From contig NZ_CADIKM010000012.1 in assembly GCF_902859895.1 (NCBI RefSeq), positions 1 through 64,000 of the forward strand: a stretch of 64,000 nt of DNA. Reading direction: 5' to 3'. Position 1 is the stretch's first letter; every line of letters starts with the position of its first letter. The translations under genes and the position numbers were made by a program. This DNA comes from Pararobbsia alpina. GTDB taxonomy: Bacteria; Pseudomonadota; Gammaproteobacteria; Burkholderiales; Burkholderiaceae. Below are positions 44,039 through 52,608 of the stretch, in pieces. The notes beneath the pieces were generated by a model. That model searched no databases. It was not told where the DNA came from and worked only from the letters and a program-made list of their open reading frames with translations.

Positions 44039-44389
44039 TCAGCATGTTTTCGTCGGTGGCGGGCCTTCGGCGATAAATCGCAGTGAGCCAAGTCCGCTTG
44101 TGGCGCGCGCTGTCGTGATAATGAAAATAGGCGCGTTGACTGCATAAAGCAAGATTGGCTCGAGCTCATTCACCGTTGATTTAGACGCAATCGAGTCGAC
44201 GCGCTCGAATGGGAAATCCGCCGAACTGAGCCACTGCATGAAGAACTCAGGGAGGCATTCGAAAAATGAAAATGCTTGTTCTTTGCTGCCGCTGTCGCAG
44301 CTGATACGACCATGCCGGTGGAGACGAACATTCACCGCCAAGATGGGTTTCTTCGTAAGGCAGCGGTAAACATGCCGGGTGCGACACAC
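44039..44389 (-). CDS. Possible small gene upstream of the GH19 enzyme
   Basis: A 116-codon frame ends 46 bp before the GH19 start on the same strand. Its second half (SFFECLPEFFMQWLSSADFP, NELEPILLYAVNAPIFIITT) looks like real protein, while the first 45 residues are rich in Arg, His and Cys and may be untranslated. I recognise no family. If real, it could be an accessory or immunity partner of the lysin, which is speculation. The 325 bp between 44390 and the TonB receptor hold only the putative Zur box. Confidence 0.3.
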   Translation of the reverse strand: MCRTRHVYRCLTKKPILAVNVRLHRHGRISCDSGSKEQAFSFFECLPEFFMQWLSSADFPFERVDSIASKSTVNELEPILLYAVNAPIFIITTARATSGLGSLRFIAEGPPPTKTC

Positions 44390-44528
44390 TGCACTCTTAT
44401 CGATACATGCCTGCCTGCCGTCGTCGACATCCAGCCTGCGCGCAATGCGCAGAGCGTGGAATGGTCCCGCCCAACCTTGTGACCTAGCGTAGCAAGAAGC
44501 ACAAAGCTGTTTTATTTCTTGATGAAGA

Positions 44529-44543
44529 TGTTATAACATAACA
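44529..44543. promoter_or_regulatory. Zur-box-like palindrome before the TonB receptor
   Basis: TGTTATAACATAACA has perfect arms TGTTAT and ATAACA around AAC, close to the proteobacterial Zur consensus (TGTTATA-T-TATAACA). It contains TATAAC, a possible -10 element, so a zinc-loaded repressor would block the promoter. It lies 172 bp before ATG 44715 in an AT-rich patch. Confidence 0.6.
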
Positions 44544-44714
44544 GTCCTGTAGTGCATTTCACAGCCTCCCGGTCAAAAGCTACCCATCCCTGCACGCGGT
44601 GACATAGAAGCAAGGTCGCCCTATGGCACCGCTTGGAACAAGGACAAGTGAGCGCGATTGCGCGCGAGATTGACCGCGTAGTGCGATGCAACCTATTCAA
44701 TAACGACACAATCG

Positions 44715-47063
44715 ATGAAACATCGCACACTCTTCTCTCAGGCCGCGCTCCTATTCTTCGCGCAAACAATGGCGAGCCATGTCTGGGCGGCACCGGGCAA
44801 CGGCTCGGTCGGCGGCTTCGTCACGGATAGTCTCGGCAAGCCCGTAGCGGACGCCAGCGTGGTCCTTCAAACTGCCACCGGGGCGTCGGCAGAAACAACA
44901 AAAACCGACGCAGGCGGGCATTTTTCCATGCAGAACATTGCGCCGGGAACGTATGCCGTTGTTGTCACCGCAACGGGTTTTGCTAGCGGGAGCAGCGTGG
45001 CCACCACCAGCCCCGAAACGACAAGTTCCGTTACTGTCGCGCTCACGAAAAGCGACGCGATAGACGTGCAGGTCAGTGCCCAGCGCCTGGACCAGGCGCG
45101 CAACGGACTGTCGCCGGAAACCGGCAGCAGTGTGTACCGGATCACCGATACCGACATCCAAAACATGCCGCAAGGCGATGCGACGCCGCTTAACCAGGTC
45201 CTGCTGCAAGCGCCCGGCGTCGCGCAGGATTCATACGGCCAGGTTCATGTGCGCGGCGAACATGCGAACCTGCAGTACCGGATAAACGGCATCATGATTC
45301 CGGAGCCGATCACCGGCTTCGGCCAATCATTCGATACCCGCATCATCGACCAGGTGGACTTGCTGACCGGCGCACTCCCTGCAGAATACGGGCTACGGAC
45401 CGCGGGCATCGTCGACATCACAACCAAGTCGGGCGATGCGGGCAATGGCGGAACGATAGACGTGTACGGTGGCAGCCACGGCACCGCACAGACGAGTGGC
45501 AACGTGTACGGCACCGAGGGTGCGCTGACTTACTTCTTCAGCGGTACGGCCGGCGTCAACGACCTCGGCATCGAAGCGCCGACGTCGGACGGCTCACCGC
45601 TGCACGACCACACTCGACAAGGCAATGCCTTCGGCTACATGTCGTACCTGATCAACCCGCTTACCCGGGTCAGCGTCGTCTTTGGCACCGCGAGCAACCA
45701 GTTCGAGATCCCGAATACACCGGGCCAGACGCCCAGCTTCATGCTCAGCGGCCAGCCCAATATCAATTCGGCGGACCTCAACGAAACCCAAAGCGAGCTC
45801 ACCAACTTCGCGACCGTCGCGTTGCAGGGGACGGACGGCGACAAGCTCGACTACCAGCTCGCTTACTTCACGCGCTATACGCGCACGCAGTTCAACGGCG
45901 ACCCGATTGGCGACCTGCTCTATAACGGCGTTGCCTCGCAAGACTTTCGCAGCAATTGGGCCAATGGATTGCAGGGCGATACCACCTACCGGCTGAACGG
46001 TTCACACACGCTGCGCGCCGGCGTGTATTTCGAACAGGACAGCGCGGTCGCCAACGACAGCGTGTCGGTCTTCCAGACGACCAACGGCGTCCAGAGTTCC
46101 TTCACGCCTGAGACGATCAACAGCGCCAGCACGACGATCGGCCGGCTCTTCGGCATCTATGTGCAGGACGAGTGGAAGCTGAGCGACAAGCTTATCCTCA
46201 ACTATGGATTGCGCTTCGACATGATGAACGAGGTCGTCAACGCCAGCCAGTTGAGCCCGCGCATCGGCCTCGTGTACAAGGCGACACCGAGTACCACGCT
46301 GCACGCGGGCTATGCGCGGTACTTCACGCCCCCTCCGCTCGAACTGCTCGCACCGACCACGGTCGCGCAGTTCAACAACACGACCAACCAGTCTGCGAGT
46401 CCGCAAAACTCGCCGGTGGAGCCGGAGCGCAGCAACTACTACGACATCGGCGTAACCCAGCGCGTCAACTCCGCCATCACAGTAGGCGTCGATGCTTATT
46501 ACAAGCAGTCGAACGATCTGCTCGACGAAGGACAGTTCGGCACCGCGCTGATCAATACGCCGTTTAACTATGCGAGCGGCCACGACTATGGCGTCGAATT
46601 GACCGGCAACTACAAGGACGACCATTTCTCCGCGTACGCGAACCTGGCGCTCAGCCACGCAACAGGCCAGAACATCATCTCAGGCCAGTTCAATTTCACA
46701 CCCGACGAACTTGCATACATCGCCAGCCATCCCGTCAATCTCGACCACGACCAGTTGCTCACCGGTTCGGCGGGCATTGCGTACACCTATGCGCGCACCA
46801 CCTACACCGCCGACGACGTCTTCGGCAGCGGTCTGCGCAGCGGCTTTGCGAATACTGACCATGTGCCGTTCTATACGGTGCTGGATCTCGCGGTCATTCA
46901 TCACTTCGACACTTCCTACCTCGGCAAATTCGACGGACGCCTGGTCGTGGTCAATCTGCTCAATCGTACCTACGAATTGCGCGATGGTTCCGGAATTGGC
47001 GTGGGTGCCGCGCAGTTCGGACCGACACGCGCGTTTTATGCGGGCGTCACGAAATACTTTTAA
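44715..47063 (+). CDS. TonB-dependent outer-membrane receptor with carboxypeptidase-regulatory-like N-domain
   Basis: The 782-residue protein has a signal peptide (cleavage near VWA at 25). An N-terminal CarboxypepD_reg-like beta domain (about 30-115: VGGFVTDSLGKPVADASVVL, GTYAVVVTATGF) is followed by a plug (about 130-245: LNQVLLQAPGVAQDSYGQVH, ITGFGQSFDTRIIDQVDLLTG split across the motif). A beta barrel ends in YAGVTKYF. ExbB, ExbD and TonB genes follow directly. The Zur-like box upstream and His-containing loops (LHDHTRQ, HPVNLDHDQ) suggest zinc or a zinc complex as cargo. Iron or another ligand cannot be excluded. Confidence 0.93.
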   Translation: MKHRTLFSQAALLFFAQTMASHVWAAPGNGSVGGFVTDSLGKPVADASVVLQTATGASAETTKTDAGGHFSMQNIAPGTYAVVVTATGFASGSSVATTSPETTSSVTVALTKSDAIDVQVSAQRLDQARNGLSPETGSSVYRITDTDIQNMPQGDATPLNQVLLQAPGVAQDSYGQVHVRGEHANLQYRINGIMIPEPITGFGQSFDTRIIDQVDLLTGALPAEYGLRTAGIVDITTKSGDAGNGGTIDVYGGSHGTAQTSGNVYGTEGALTYFFSGTAGVNDLGIEAPTSDGSPLHDHTRQGNAFGYMSYLINPLTRVSVVFGTASNQFEIPNTPGQTPSFMLSGQPNINSADLNETQSELTNFATVALQGTDGDKLDYQLAYFTRYTRTQFNGDPIGDLLYNGVASQDFRSNWANGLQGDTTYRLNGSHTLRAGVYFEQDSAVANDSVSVFQTTNGVQSSFTPETINSASTTIGRLFGIYVQDEWKLSDKLILNYGLRFDMMNEVVNASQLSPRIGLVYKATPSTTLHAGYARYFTPPPLELLAPTTVAQFNNTTNQSASPQNSPVEPERSNYYDIGVTQRVNSAITVGVDAYYKQSNDLLDEGQFGTALINTPFNYASGHDYGVELTGNYKDDHFSAYANLALSHATGQNIISGQFNFTPDELAYIASHPVNLDHDQLLTGSAGIAYTYARTTYTADDVFGSGLRSGFANTDHVPFYTVLDLAVIHHFDTSYLGKFDGRLVVVNLLNRTYELRDGSGIGVGAAQFGPTRAFYAGVTKYF

Positions 47064-47066
47064 ACC

Positions 47067-47093
47067 GCTCACGCGGCGTACCGCCGCGTGAGC
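47067..47093 (+). terminator. Intercistronic hairpin between receptor and exbB
   Basis: Perfect 12-bp arms GCTCACGCGGCG and CGCCGCGTGAGC enclose TAC, starting 3 bp after the receptor stop. With no T-run, it may partly stop transcription or stabilise the receptor mRNA, giving more receptor than ExbB/ExbD/TonB. Confidence 0.65.
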
Positions 47094-47109
47094 AGGAAGT
47101 CACGACACT

Positions 47110-47832
47110 ATGAACGATTTTTCTGAACTGTTTCTCGCCGTGCGCCTGGGCGGATGGGTCATCTACCCCTTGACCTTTCTCGCGGTGGCCGGCCTTGCGA
47201 TCATCCTCGACAAGGCCTATACGCTCCACCGCTTCGCGCGAATCCCAGCCCGCATCGACCAACTGATCGAAGCGCCCGCCGTCGATTTTGCGCAGACACG
47301 CGCACAGATCGCGGCGCTGTCCGAGCGCCATGCGCTGCGCAGCTTCGCCGCGCCGATTCTCGACGGCGGCAATGCACCGATCTGGTGGATCGAGTCACGT
47401 GCGGAGACTGCCGCGCAGCATATCGAGCGCGCGCTGAACCGCGGGCTGTGGTTGCTCGAAACCATCGTGACGGCCGCGCCGCTGCTGGGACTGCTCGGCA
47501 CGATCATCGGCATGATGCACTCGTTCCGGCTGATCGGCGGGCAGGGCGTCGTGAACCCGACCGGCGTGACGGGCGGTGTTGCGCAAGCGCTGATCGCGAC
47601 TGCGATCGGCCTGGTGATCGCTCTTGTCGCGCTCTTTGCGTTCAACTATTTTTCCCGGCGAGTCGGCGAGCTGCTCGATCACTTCGAGCGGGTCGGCACA
47701 CGGCTGATCGGGCAGCTCCGACTTGATCAGGAAGATCCGGAAGAAGCGGCGCGACGCCGGTTTGACCGGGAGCGCGCGGAAGGGCCAGCGCCATTGCGGC
47801 TCGCTGAGCATGCGCAAGGGCCGCGCACGTGA
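47110..47832 (+). CDS. exbB: ExbB/TolQ-type proton channel subunit
   Basis: The 240-residue protein has three membrane segments (about 14-37, 114-138 and 155-180). MotA/TolQ/ExbB signatures are IVTAAPLLGLLGTIIGMMHSF and GGVAQALIATAIGLVIALVA. It forms the proton-driven motor with ExbD that energises TonB. It overlaps exbD by 4 bp. AGGAAGT precedes ATG 47110 shortly after the intercistronic hairpin. Confidence 0.93.
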   Translation: MNDFSELFLAVRLGGWVIYPLTFLAVAGLAIILDKAYTLHRFARIPARIDQLIEAPAVDFAQTRAQIAALSERHALRSFAAPILDGGNAPIWWIESRAETAAQHIERALNRGLWLLETIVTAAPLLGLLGTIIGMMHSFRLIGGQGVVNPTGVTGGVAQALIATAIGLVIALVALFAFNYFSRRVGELLDHFERVGTRLIGQLRLDQEDPEEAARRRFDRERAEGPAPLRLAEHAQGPRT

Positions 47833-48227
47833 AACTGAAACGCTCAAGACAGGCTCGGCGCGGGAAGATCGAAATCATCCCGATGATCGACGTAATGTTC
47901 TTTTTGCTTGCGACCTTCATGCTCGCATCGCTGTCGATGCAGCGGCTTGATTCGATGAAAATCGAACTGCCGGGCGGCCAGGCGCAACAGCTCAATCTGG
48001 ACACACCGCTTACCCTTACCGTCACGCGCACCAATGCCATCTTCGTCAACCGGCAGCCGGTGCAACTCGCGGCGCTGGCGGGCGATCTGCGGCCGTTGCT
48101 GAAGCCCGACGGCAATCTGGTGGTTGCCGCCGACGACGCCGCGTCGCACGGCGTGGTGGTCAAGGCGATGCTCGAAGCACGGAAAGCTGGCGTACAGCAC
48201 TTCCTGATCGCCGTTCACCATGAGTAA
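47829..48227 (+). CDS. exbD: ExbD/TolR-type motor subunit
   Basis: GTG 47829 overlaps the exbB stop; the product is 132 residues. A basic N-terminus leads to the single membrane helix EIIPMIDVMFFLLATFML with the proton-carrying Asp21. The periplasmic domain follows (about 45-132: LPGGQAQQLNLDTPLTLTVT, VVAADDAASHGVVVKAMLEA). It overlaps the tonB start by 8 bp, so the three motor genes are probably translationally coupled. Confidence 0.93.
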   Translation: MKLKRSRQARRGKIEIIPMIDVMFFLLATFMLASLSMQRLDSMKIELPGGQAQQLNLDTPLTLTVTRTNAIFVNRQPVQLAALAGDLRPLLKPDGNLVVAADDAASHGVVVKAMLEARKAGVQHFLIAVHHE

Positions 48228-48993
48228 CGTTGGCCGCCGCAGCAACGTCGCCTTGCTGGACGAACCGAGAACACGCATCGCCATTGCGACGGCCGTCGCA
48301 TTCGGATTGTGGTGCGCAGCGCTCGTGGTCATCGGAGGTCTGCTCGTCACGCCTGAGATCACGCCGCCGCCCCCGCCCCTCGACGCGCAACTCGTTGAAA
48401 TAGCGCCCGCGCCGCGCGCAAGCACGCCGGCACCGGCACCGGCATCGCCACCGGCACCGGCACCGGCACAGCTGGCGCATTCGACACCTGCGGCGAACGT
48501 CAAGCATGCCACACCGCCGGCGGTGCATCATTCAACTCCCGTGCACGAAGAACCGTCCCAGCACGCTGCCACCCCTGTGGCGCCGCCTGCAACACCTTCG
48601 CCCATTGCGGAGCCTTCCGCTGCGCCTTCGCCCGTGCCTACCGCGCCGCCTGTATCGGATACGTCATCGGCCAGCGCCACTAATCGCTCACCGGCCGCAA
48701 CCGATCTCGCCGCCAACGGTAGCGGCCATACGGGCGCTCGTGCAATCACGCAGCCACTGCCGGAAATTCCGGACGACTTGCGCGAAGCCGCGTATCACGC
48801 CATTGCGCTTGCGCGCTTCACGATTCACCCGGACGGCTCCGTCGATGTCGAACTTCTGCAGCCGACGCAACAGCCGCGTCTGAATCAGTTGTTGCTCGCG
48901 TCGCTGCACAACTGGCGTTTTTTCCCCGCCACCGAGAACGGCAAACCGGTCGAGAGCCATCAAGACGTTCGTGTTCACCTCGTCGTCCAGTAG
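48220..48993 (+). CDS. tonB: TonB energy transducer
   Basis: The 257-residue protein has an N-terminal membrane helix (about 24-45) and a long Pro/Ala-rich periplasmic spacer (about 48-165) coded partly by CACCGG-type repeats. The C-terminal TonB domain follows (about 185-257: ALARFTIHPDGSVDVELLQP, LLASLHNWRFFPATENGKPV). It carries energy from ExbB/ExbD to the receptor encoded upstream. The dedicated set suggests this receptor does not rely on a general TonB. Confidence 0.92.
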   Translation: MSNVGRRSNVALLDEPRTRIAIATAVAFGLWCAALVVIGGLLVTPEITPPPPPLDAQLVEIAPAPRASTPAPAPASPPAPAPAQLAHSTPAANVKHATPPAVHHSTPVHEEPSQHAATPVAPPATPSPIAEPSAAPSPVPTAPPVSDTSSASATNRSPAATDLAANGSGHTGARAITQPLPEIPDDLREAAYHAIALARFTIHPDGSVDVELLQPTQQPRLNQLLLASLHNWRFFPATENGKPVESHQDVRVHLVVQ

Positions 48994-49345
48994 CGCACGC
49001 TTGGCGTGTGCCCTGGAAGTGAGCTGACACTTCATCGTTGTGCGTTCGGTGGGGAGAAAGGATCCTGCTAAGCGCATTCCGATCGTACTGATGATGTCTG
49101 CGCAAGCGGCGCGCGAGTGGGGAAACTCTCGATTGGTCTGGTGAAAATATGCATTGCTAAGCAGTCGAACGTGTCCACTCATCCGCTCATCCGTCTTGAC
49201 GAACTCCGACAAAAAACCCGTTTGAAGCGAGTCGAAGCACACGGCTACTGGAATACAATGTCTCGATAAAGCAGGTCTGCCAGGTTCTCTTCCCAGCCAC
49301 ATTGAACCTGCGCGCAATTCGAGCGGACGTTATCGGAGACATGCA
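48994..49345 (+). other. Non-coding gap after tonB
   Basis: About 350 bp between tonB and a small hypothetical gene. I see no gene, no strong hairpin and no recognisable promoter motif. It should contain the tonB operon end and the promoter of the next gene. Confidence 0.4.
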
Positions 49346-49669
49346 ATGAGCCAGATATTTTCCTCTGATGAAACCGAGAACCTCAATCAAAGCACCGAAG
49401 CATCGGTAACGGCGTTGGCAGTACAAATCAACGCGTTTGTAGACGACGGTACACTCGATAGCCGCTGCGCTGCGAGGCTCATGAAACGATTAAAAAAAGA
49501 AGCCGGACTGATTGTCGACAACGGTGGCTCGACCCGGACCGGGCGCAAGGAACTCGAAGAGGCATTTCGCGCCGTGGACGCATCTCTTCGCGAGCACGAC
49601 GCAAAGCTGCTGGTTGCCGCCATCGCCGCATTGCGAGTATCGGATAGCGCGGGAGGCAATGGCGCGTGA
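49346..49669 (+). CDS. Small soluble protein of unknown function
   Basis: The 107-residue protein starts at ATG 49346 and has no signal or membrane segment. It is helix-rich: EASVTALAVQINAFVDDGTL, RLMKRLKKEAGLIV, RKELEEAFRAVDASLREHDA. I recognise no family. The composition and the intact frame support a real gene. It is followed after 54 bp by a YtcA-like gene on the same strand. Confidence 0.6.
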   Translation: MSQIFSSDETENLNQSTEASVTALAVQINAFVDDGTLDSRCAARLMKRLKKEAGLIVDNGGSTRTGRKELEEAFRAVDASLREHDAKLLVAAIAALRVSDSAGGNGA

Positions 49670-49723
49670 GGGGCCGCCAGCGCTCCCCAGGCCGGGAGCC
49701 CTTTCCTTTGGAGCGACTTCTAC

Positions 49724-50008
49724 ATGCCGGTCTTCAGAAGGGAAGCGATACGCGCGTTTAGCGTTGCCGCAGTTGCGGCGGTCCTGACAGCAGGATGTGC
49801 CAGTACGTCACCCTCCATTAGCGTGCTCGGTGCCTACTTCCCGGATTGGCTGTTCTGCATCGTGGCGGGCGTCGCTCTTACTATCGTCGCCTACATAGTT
49901 CTGGAGCGTACCCAATATAGCCACCGGTTGGGGCCATCTGTGGTGGTCTATCCCACGCTCACAACACTCTTTGCACTCGCTGTTTGGCTGATCCTCTTTC
50001 AACATTGA
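49724..50008 (+). CDS. YtcA-like inner-membrane lipoprotein
   Basis: The 94-residue protein has a lipoprotein signal ending LTAGC (Cys25), then SPSISVLGAYFPDWLFCIVA, a membrane helix (about 42-60), VYPTLTTLFALAVWLILF as a second helix and a short tail. This matches the YtcA family, small lipoproteins found beside multidrug efflux components such as MdtN/MdtO. No efflux genes are next to it here, so it is an orphan member. Function is unknown. Confidence 0.75.
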   Translation: MPVFRREAIRAFSVAAVAAVLTAGCASTSPSISVLGAYFPDWLFCIVAGVALTIVAYIVLERTQYSHRLGPSVVVYPTLTTLFALAVWLILFQH

Positions 50009-50110
50009 ATCTCCAAGCCGCGATCGTTTGGTGCGGACCGCTGGCGGCGCCCCGATGCCCATCTTGGCAAGGGACACCGCAAGCGGCCCGCTTGTCTCAC
50101 TATTTCGGAA

Positions 50111-50827
50111 TCAGCCTTGTTGCGTCCACAGCGTACGACCCAGGAAGGTCAGCGTGCGGTCCCATGCCAGCTGCGACCAGGCCGGATCGAACTGGGTCCT
50201 GGAGATACGGCCGGGCCCCACTGCCGTTTCATTCGCGAATGCATGGTAGGCAAGGTAGCGGTGAAACTCGAGGTCGACATTCGCCCCGGTCAATTTGGCT
50301 TCCAGTGCGTCAACCGAGTCAGCCGTAAAGAACGCATCCTGCGTGGCCCAGTGACCGAGCACCGGAACCTTGATCTTCGATGCGTCAATGTACTCGAGCG
50401 GCGGAAGGCCGTACCACACGACTCCGGCCGATACCTCCGGGATGTTGCATAGCGCCAGCAACGTGAGCGCACCGCCCATGCAGAAGCCGGTCACGGCGAC
50501 CCGCTCCGACTGCTGCTTCAGATACTGCACGGCGCCGCGAATATCCTGACCAGCCGCGTCGCCAAAGTCGAGCTCGTTCAGGAAATGGTTCGCTTCTGCC
50601 TCTTCGACCGTCGTTTTTCCGCGGAACAGATCGGGCACCAACGCCAGATAACCGGACTGCGCAAGCCGGTCCGCCACGCCGCGGATCTGGTCGTTCAACC
50701 CCCACCATTCCTGAATCACGACGATGGCGGGTGCGCCCTCGAGCTTCTCGGGTTTTGCCAGATAGCCCTGGACGTCCTGGCCGTCGGGGCGGCGAAAGGT
50801 GATGATGGATCCTGATGTTTGTTTCAT
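50111..50827 (-). CDS. Dienelactone hydrolase family protein
   Basis: ATG 50827 (GAGGACCCCCTC before it) gives 238 residues. The fold and triad match dienelactone hydrolases: Glu40 in VVIQEWWGLN, nucleophile Cys116 in GFCMGGALT, Asp in ATQDAFF and His in LAYHAFAN. Classical members open dienelactone in chloroaromatic breakdown; many paralogues act on other esters. No aromatic-ring genes lie nearby. A G10 run upstream (50888-50897) may affect expression. Confidence 0.9.
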   Translation of the reverse strand: MKQTSGSIITFRRPDGQDVQGYLAKPEKLEGAPAIVVIQEWWGLNDQIRGVADRLAQSGYLALVPDLFRGKTTVEEAEANHFLNELDFGDAAGQDIRGAVQYLKQQSERVAVTGFCMGGALTLLALCNIPEVSAGVVWYGLPPLEYIDASKIKVPVLGHWATQDAFFTADSVDALEAKLTGANVDLEFHRYLAYHAFANETAVGPGRISRTQFDPAWSQLAWDRTLTFLGRTLWTQQG

Positions 50828-50887
50828 GAGGGGGTCCTCGAGTCGACGAAACCCATAGCATAGCGTCAGTGGCGCGATCATGCCGGC

Positions 50888-50897
50888 GGGGGGGGGG
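50888..50897. repeat. G10 mononucleotide run
   Basis: Ten consecutive G residues lie between the DUF2182 gene end (50912) and the dienelactone hydrolase start (50827), about 60-70 bp upstream of that start. ATGCC and GGCAT flank it as a small inverted repeat. Runs of this length slip readily in replication. Confidence 0.85.
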
Positions 50898-50911
50898 CAT
50901 GCCCACTTGAG

Positions 50912-51691
50912 TCAACGTACGTACAGCAACCCTGCGCCGACGGCGATGACGACGACTCCGATGGCTCGCGCGACGCGCTCACCGGCGGGTGCGAGACGTT
51001 CGACGGTGATGGCTGTCGTCACGACGGCCATCACGCGCAGGTCCATGACGCCGATGACGAGGAGGATCGCCGTCAGGCCGGCACAGGAGTAGCTGCAGTG
51101 AAGGCCGAGGCGCAAGCCGTGTCGCCAGGCCGTGCCGGCGTCCGCCGGCAAGGTACGGCCGCGCCCTGGTGCCTCCCTGCAACAGGCAAGGTGATGGGCC
51201 TTCCATGGAGTGAACTGGAGCGCGCCGGCGATCAGGACGACCCCACCGACCGCGATCGGAACGGCGCGCGCCAGCGTCGGCAATTGCATCTCGATCGCCG
51301 CCGTCGCGACACCCAGCGCAAAGGCGGCCATGCCGAACGCAGTCCACACCAAGAAGTACCCCAAACCAACCAGCGCGGTCAGCCGATCCAGACGCGTCTC
51401 GCCTGTCCTGCCGACGGACTGCCGGTATCGCCAAAGCATGGGCACCAGGGATGGCAGCATCATCGCTACCATCATCACGATCCACATGCCGAGGAATGAC
51501 GCCGCAGCGCCGGGCCACGTCTGTCCAGGCATCCGCATCCACGTCATCGACATCGTCCAGCCGCCCGGCATCAGCATCTCGCTCATCGCCGACATCGACG
51601 CGCGCCAGACGATGGTCCCTGTCGTGCTGGCAACGAAGAGCAGCGCCGAGACGCCGACGAAGGCTCGGTGGGGTAGGTCCTCAGAGTCCAT
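50912..51691 (-). CDS. DUF2182 integral membrane protein
   Basis: ATG 51691 with GGGAG upstream gives 259 residues. Several membrane segments are seen (about 10-30, 63-88, 100-128, 140-158, 195-222, 235-257). Met-rich stretches (MSAMSEMLMPGGWTMSMTWM and MWIVMMVAMMLPSLVPML) and Cys/His motifs (HHLACCRE, GLHCSYSCAGL) match DUF2182, described as predicted metal-binding membrane proteins. The HCSYSC motif and Met clusters suit copper or another soft metal. It lies 51 bp downstream of the DUF899 gene on the same strand, so they may form an operon. Confidence 0.85.
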   Translation of the reverse strand: MDSEDLPHRAFVGVSALLFVASTTGTIVWRASMSAMSEMLMPGGWTMSMTWMRMPGQTWPGAAASFLGMWIVMMVAMMLPSLVPMLWRYRQSVGRTGETRLDRLTALVGLGYFLVWTAFGMAAFALGVATAAIEMQLPTLARAVPIAVGGVVLIAGALQFTPWKAHHLACCREAPGRGRTLPADAGTAWRHGLRLGLHCSYSCAGLTAILLVIGVMDLRVMAVVTTAITVERLAPAGERVARAIGVVVIAVGAGLLYVR

Positions 51692-51742
51692 ACGTGAGAT
51701 CTCCCGTCGCCCGGGTTGCGCGAGCGTCACCCATGATCGGGC

Positions 51743-52510
51743 TCAGCGCTTGTCGTACTGATCGTGGCGGCGCCACCAGAGGCCCGTCTCGTTGCGCCCC
51801 CTGGGGGCGCGATCGAGCCATTGGTACATGCCCCAGAGGCCGTCCAGTCCGCGCGCATAGGTGGAATAGGTGTGGTGGACGACACCGTCCTCGAGCACGA
51901 ACGCGCTCATGCCGGGTCTGTCGCGCGAGAAGGTGAGCGCGTCGGTTCCGCATTCGGCCGCGAACCGGGCGACGGCCTCCGGGACCTTTGTCGCGTCCAT
52001 TGCGTGGCCGCCCCGCCGGTAGTTGTATTCGATGGCTGCCCCGCGTTGTTGCTCCTCGGTGAACGAGACGTTGAAGTCGAAGTTGAATTCGCCGCCGATC
52101 GAGGACGCCCAGGGAAACGTCCACCCCATTCGCTGCCTGTACGCCTGCAGCTTCGCGAACGGCGCTCGCGACACCGCCGAAAGCGTCACGTCGTGGTGTG
52201 CCAGGTGGACGACGAAGCCGTCGAAGCCGTCCGCAATGTTCGAGCACGACGGGCACCCCGCCACGTAGTCAGGCCCGAACATGAAGTGGTAGATGAGGAG
52301 TTGCGAACGCCCTCTGAAGAGGTCTGCCAGCGAAACATTCCCTTCATCAGTCTCGAATCGGTAGGCCTTGTCGACGCGGACCCACGGCAGCGCCTGACGT
52401 TGCCGTGCCAACTCGTCGCTGCGCCGCGTAAGCTCCTTCTCCGCCTCGAGCAGCTCGAGCCGAGCTGCCAACCACGCTTCACGGGACCCGGTCATGTGCG
52501 TCGTCGTCAT
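51743..52510 (-). CDS. DUF899 thioredoxin-like protein
   Basis: The 255-residue protein has an N-terminal helix (EAWLAARLELLEAEKELTRR) and then the DUF899 thioredoxin-like domain: YRFETDEGNVSLADLFRGRS, LIYHFMFGPDYVAGCPSCSN with a CPSC-type cysteine pair, and late GLDGLWGMYQWLDRAPRGRN. The family is predicted to be redox-active but is uncharacterised. The gene diverges from a helix-turn-helix regulator gene 98 bp away, its likely controller. Confidence 0.9.
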   Translation of the reverse strand: MTTTHMTGSREAWLAARLELLEAEKELTRRSDELARQRQALPWVRVDKAYRFETDEGNVSLADLFRGRSQLLIYHFMFGPDYVAGCPSCSNIADGFDGFVVHLAHHDVTLSAVSRAPFAKLQAYRQRMGWTFPWASSIGGEFNFDFNVSFTEEQQRGAAIEYNYRRGGHAMDATKVPEAVARFAAECGTDALTFSRDRPGMSAFVLEDGVVHHTYSTYARGLDGLWGMYQWLDRAPRGRNETGLWWRRHDQYDKR

Positions 52511-52608
52511 TTTCCCCTCCGTTGTGTCTGTCGTCGTTCGTTAGCAGTCGTGTGCTAGATTAGTACCGGGCATCGAACGGTGGGAGTGACAAGTGTGGCG
52601 GGATTCAA

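Noticed and set aside
48420-48480. CACCGG-type short repeats as a mobile or regulatory repeat
   Set aside because: They encode the Pro/Ala spacer of TonB and are explained by the protein.
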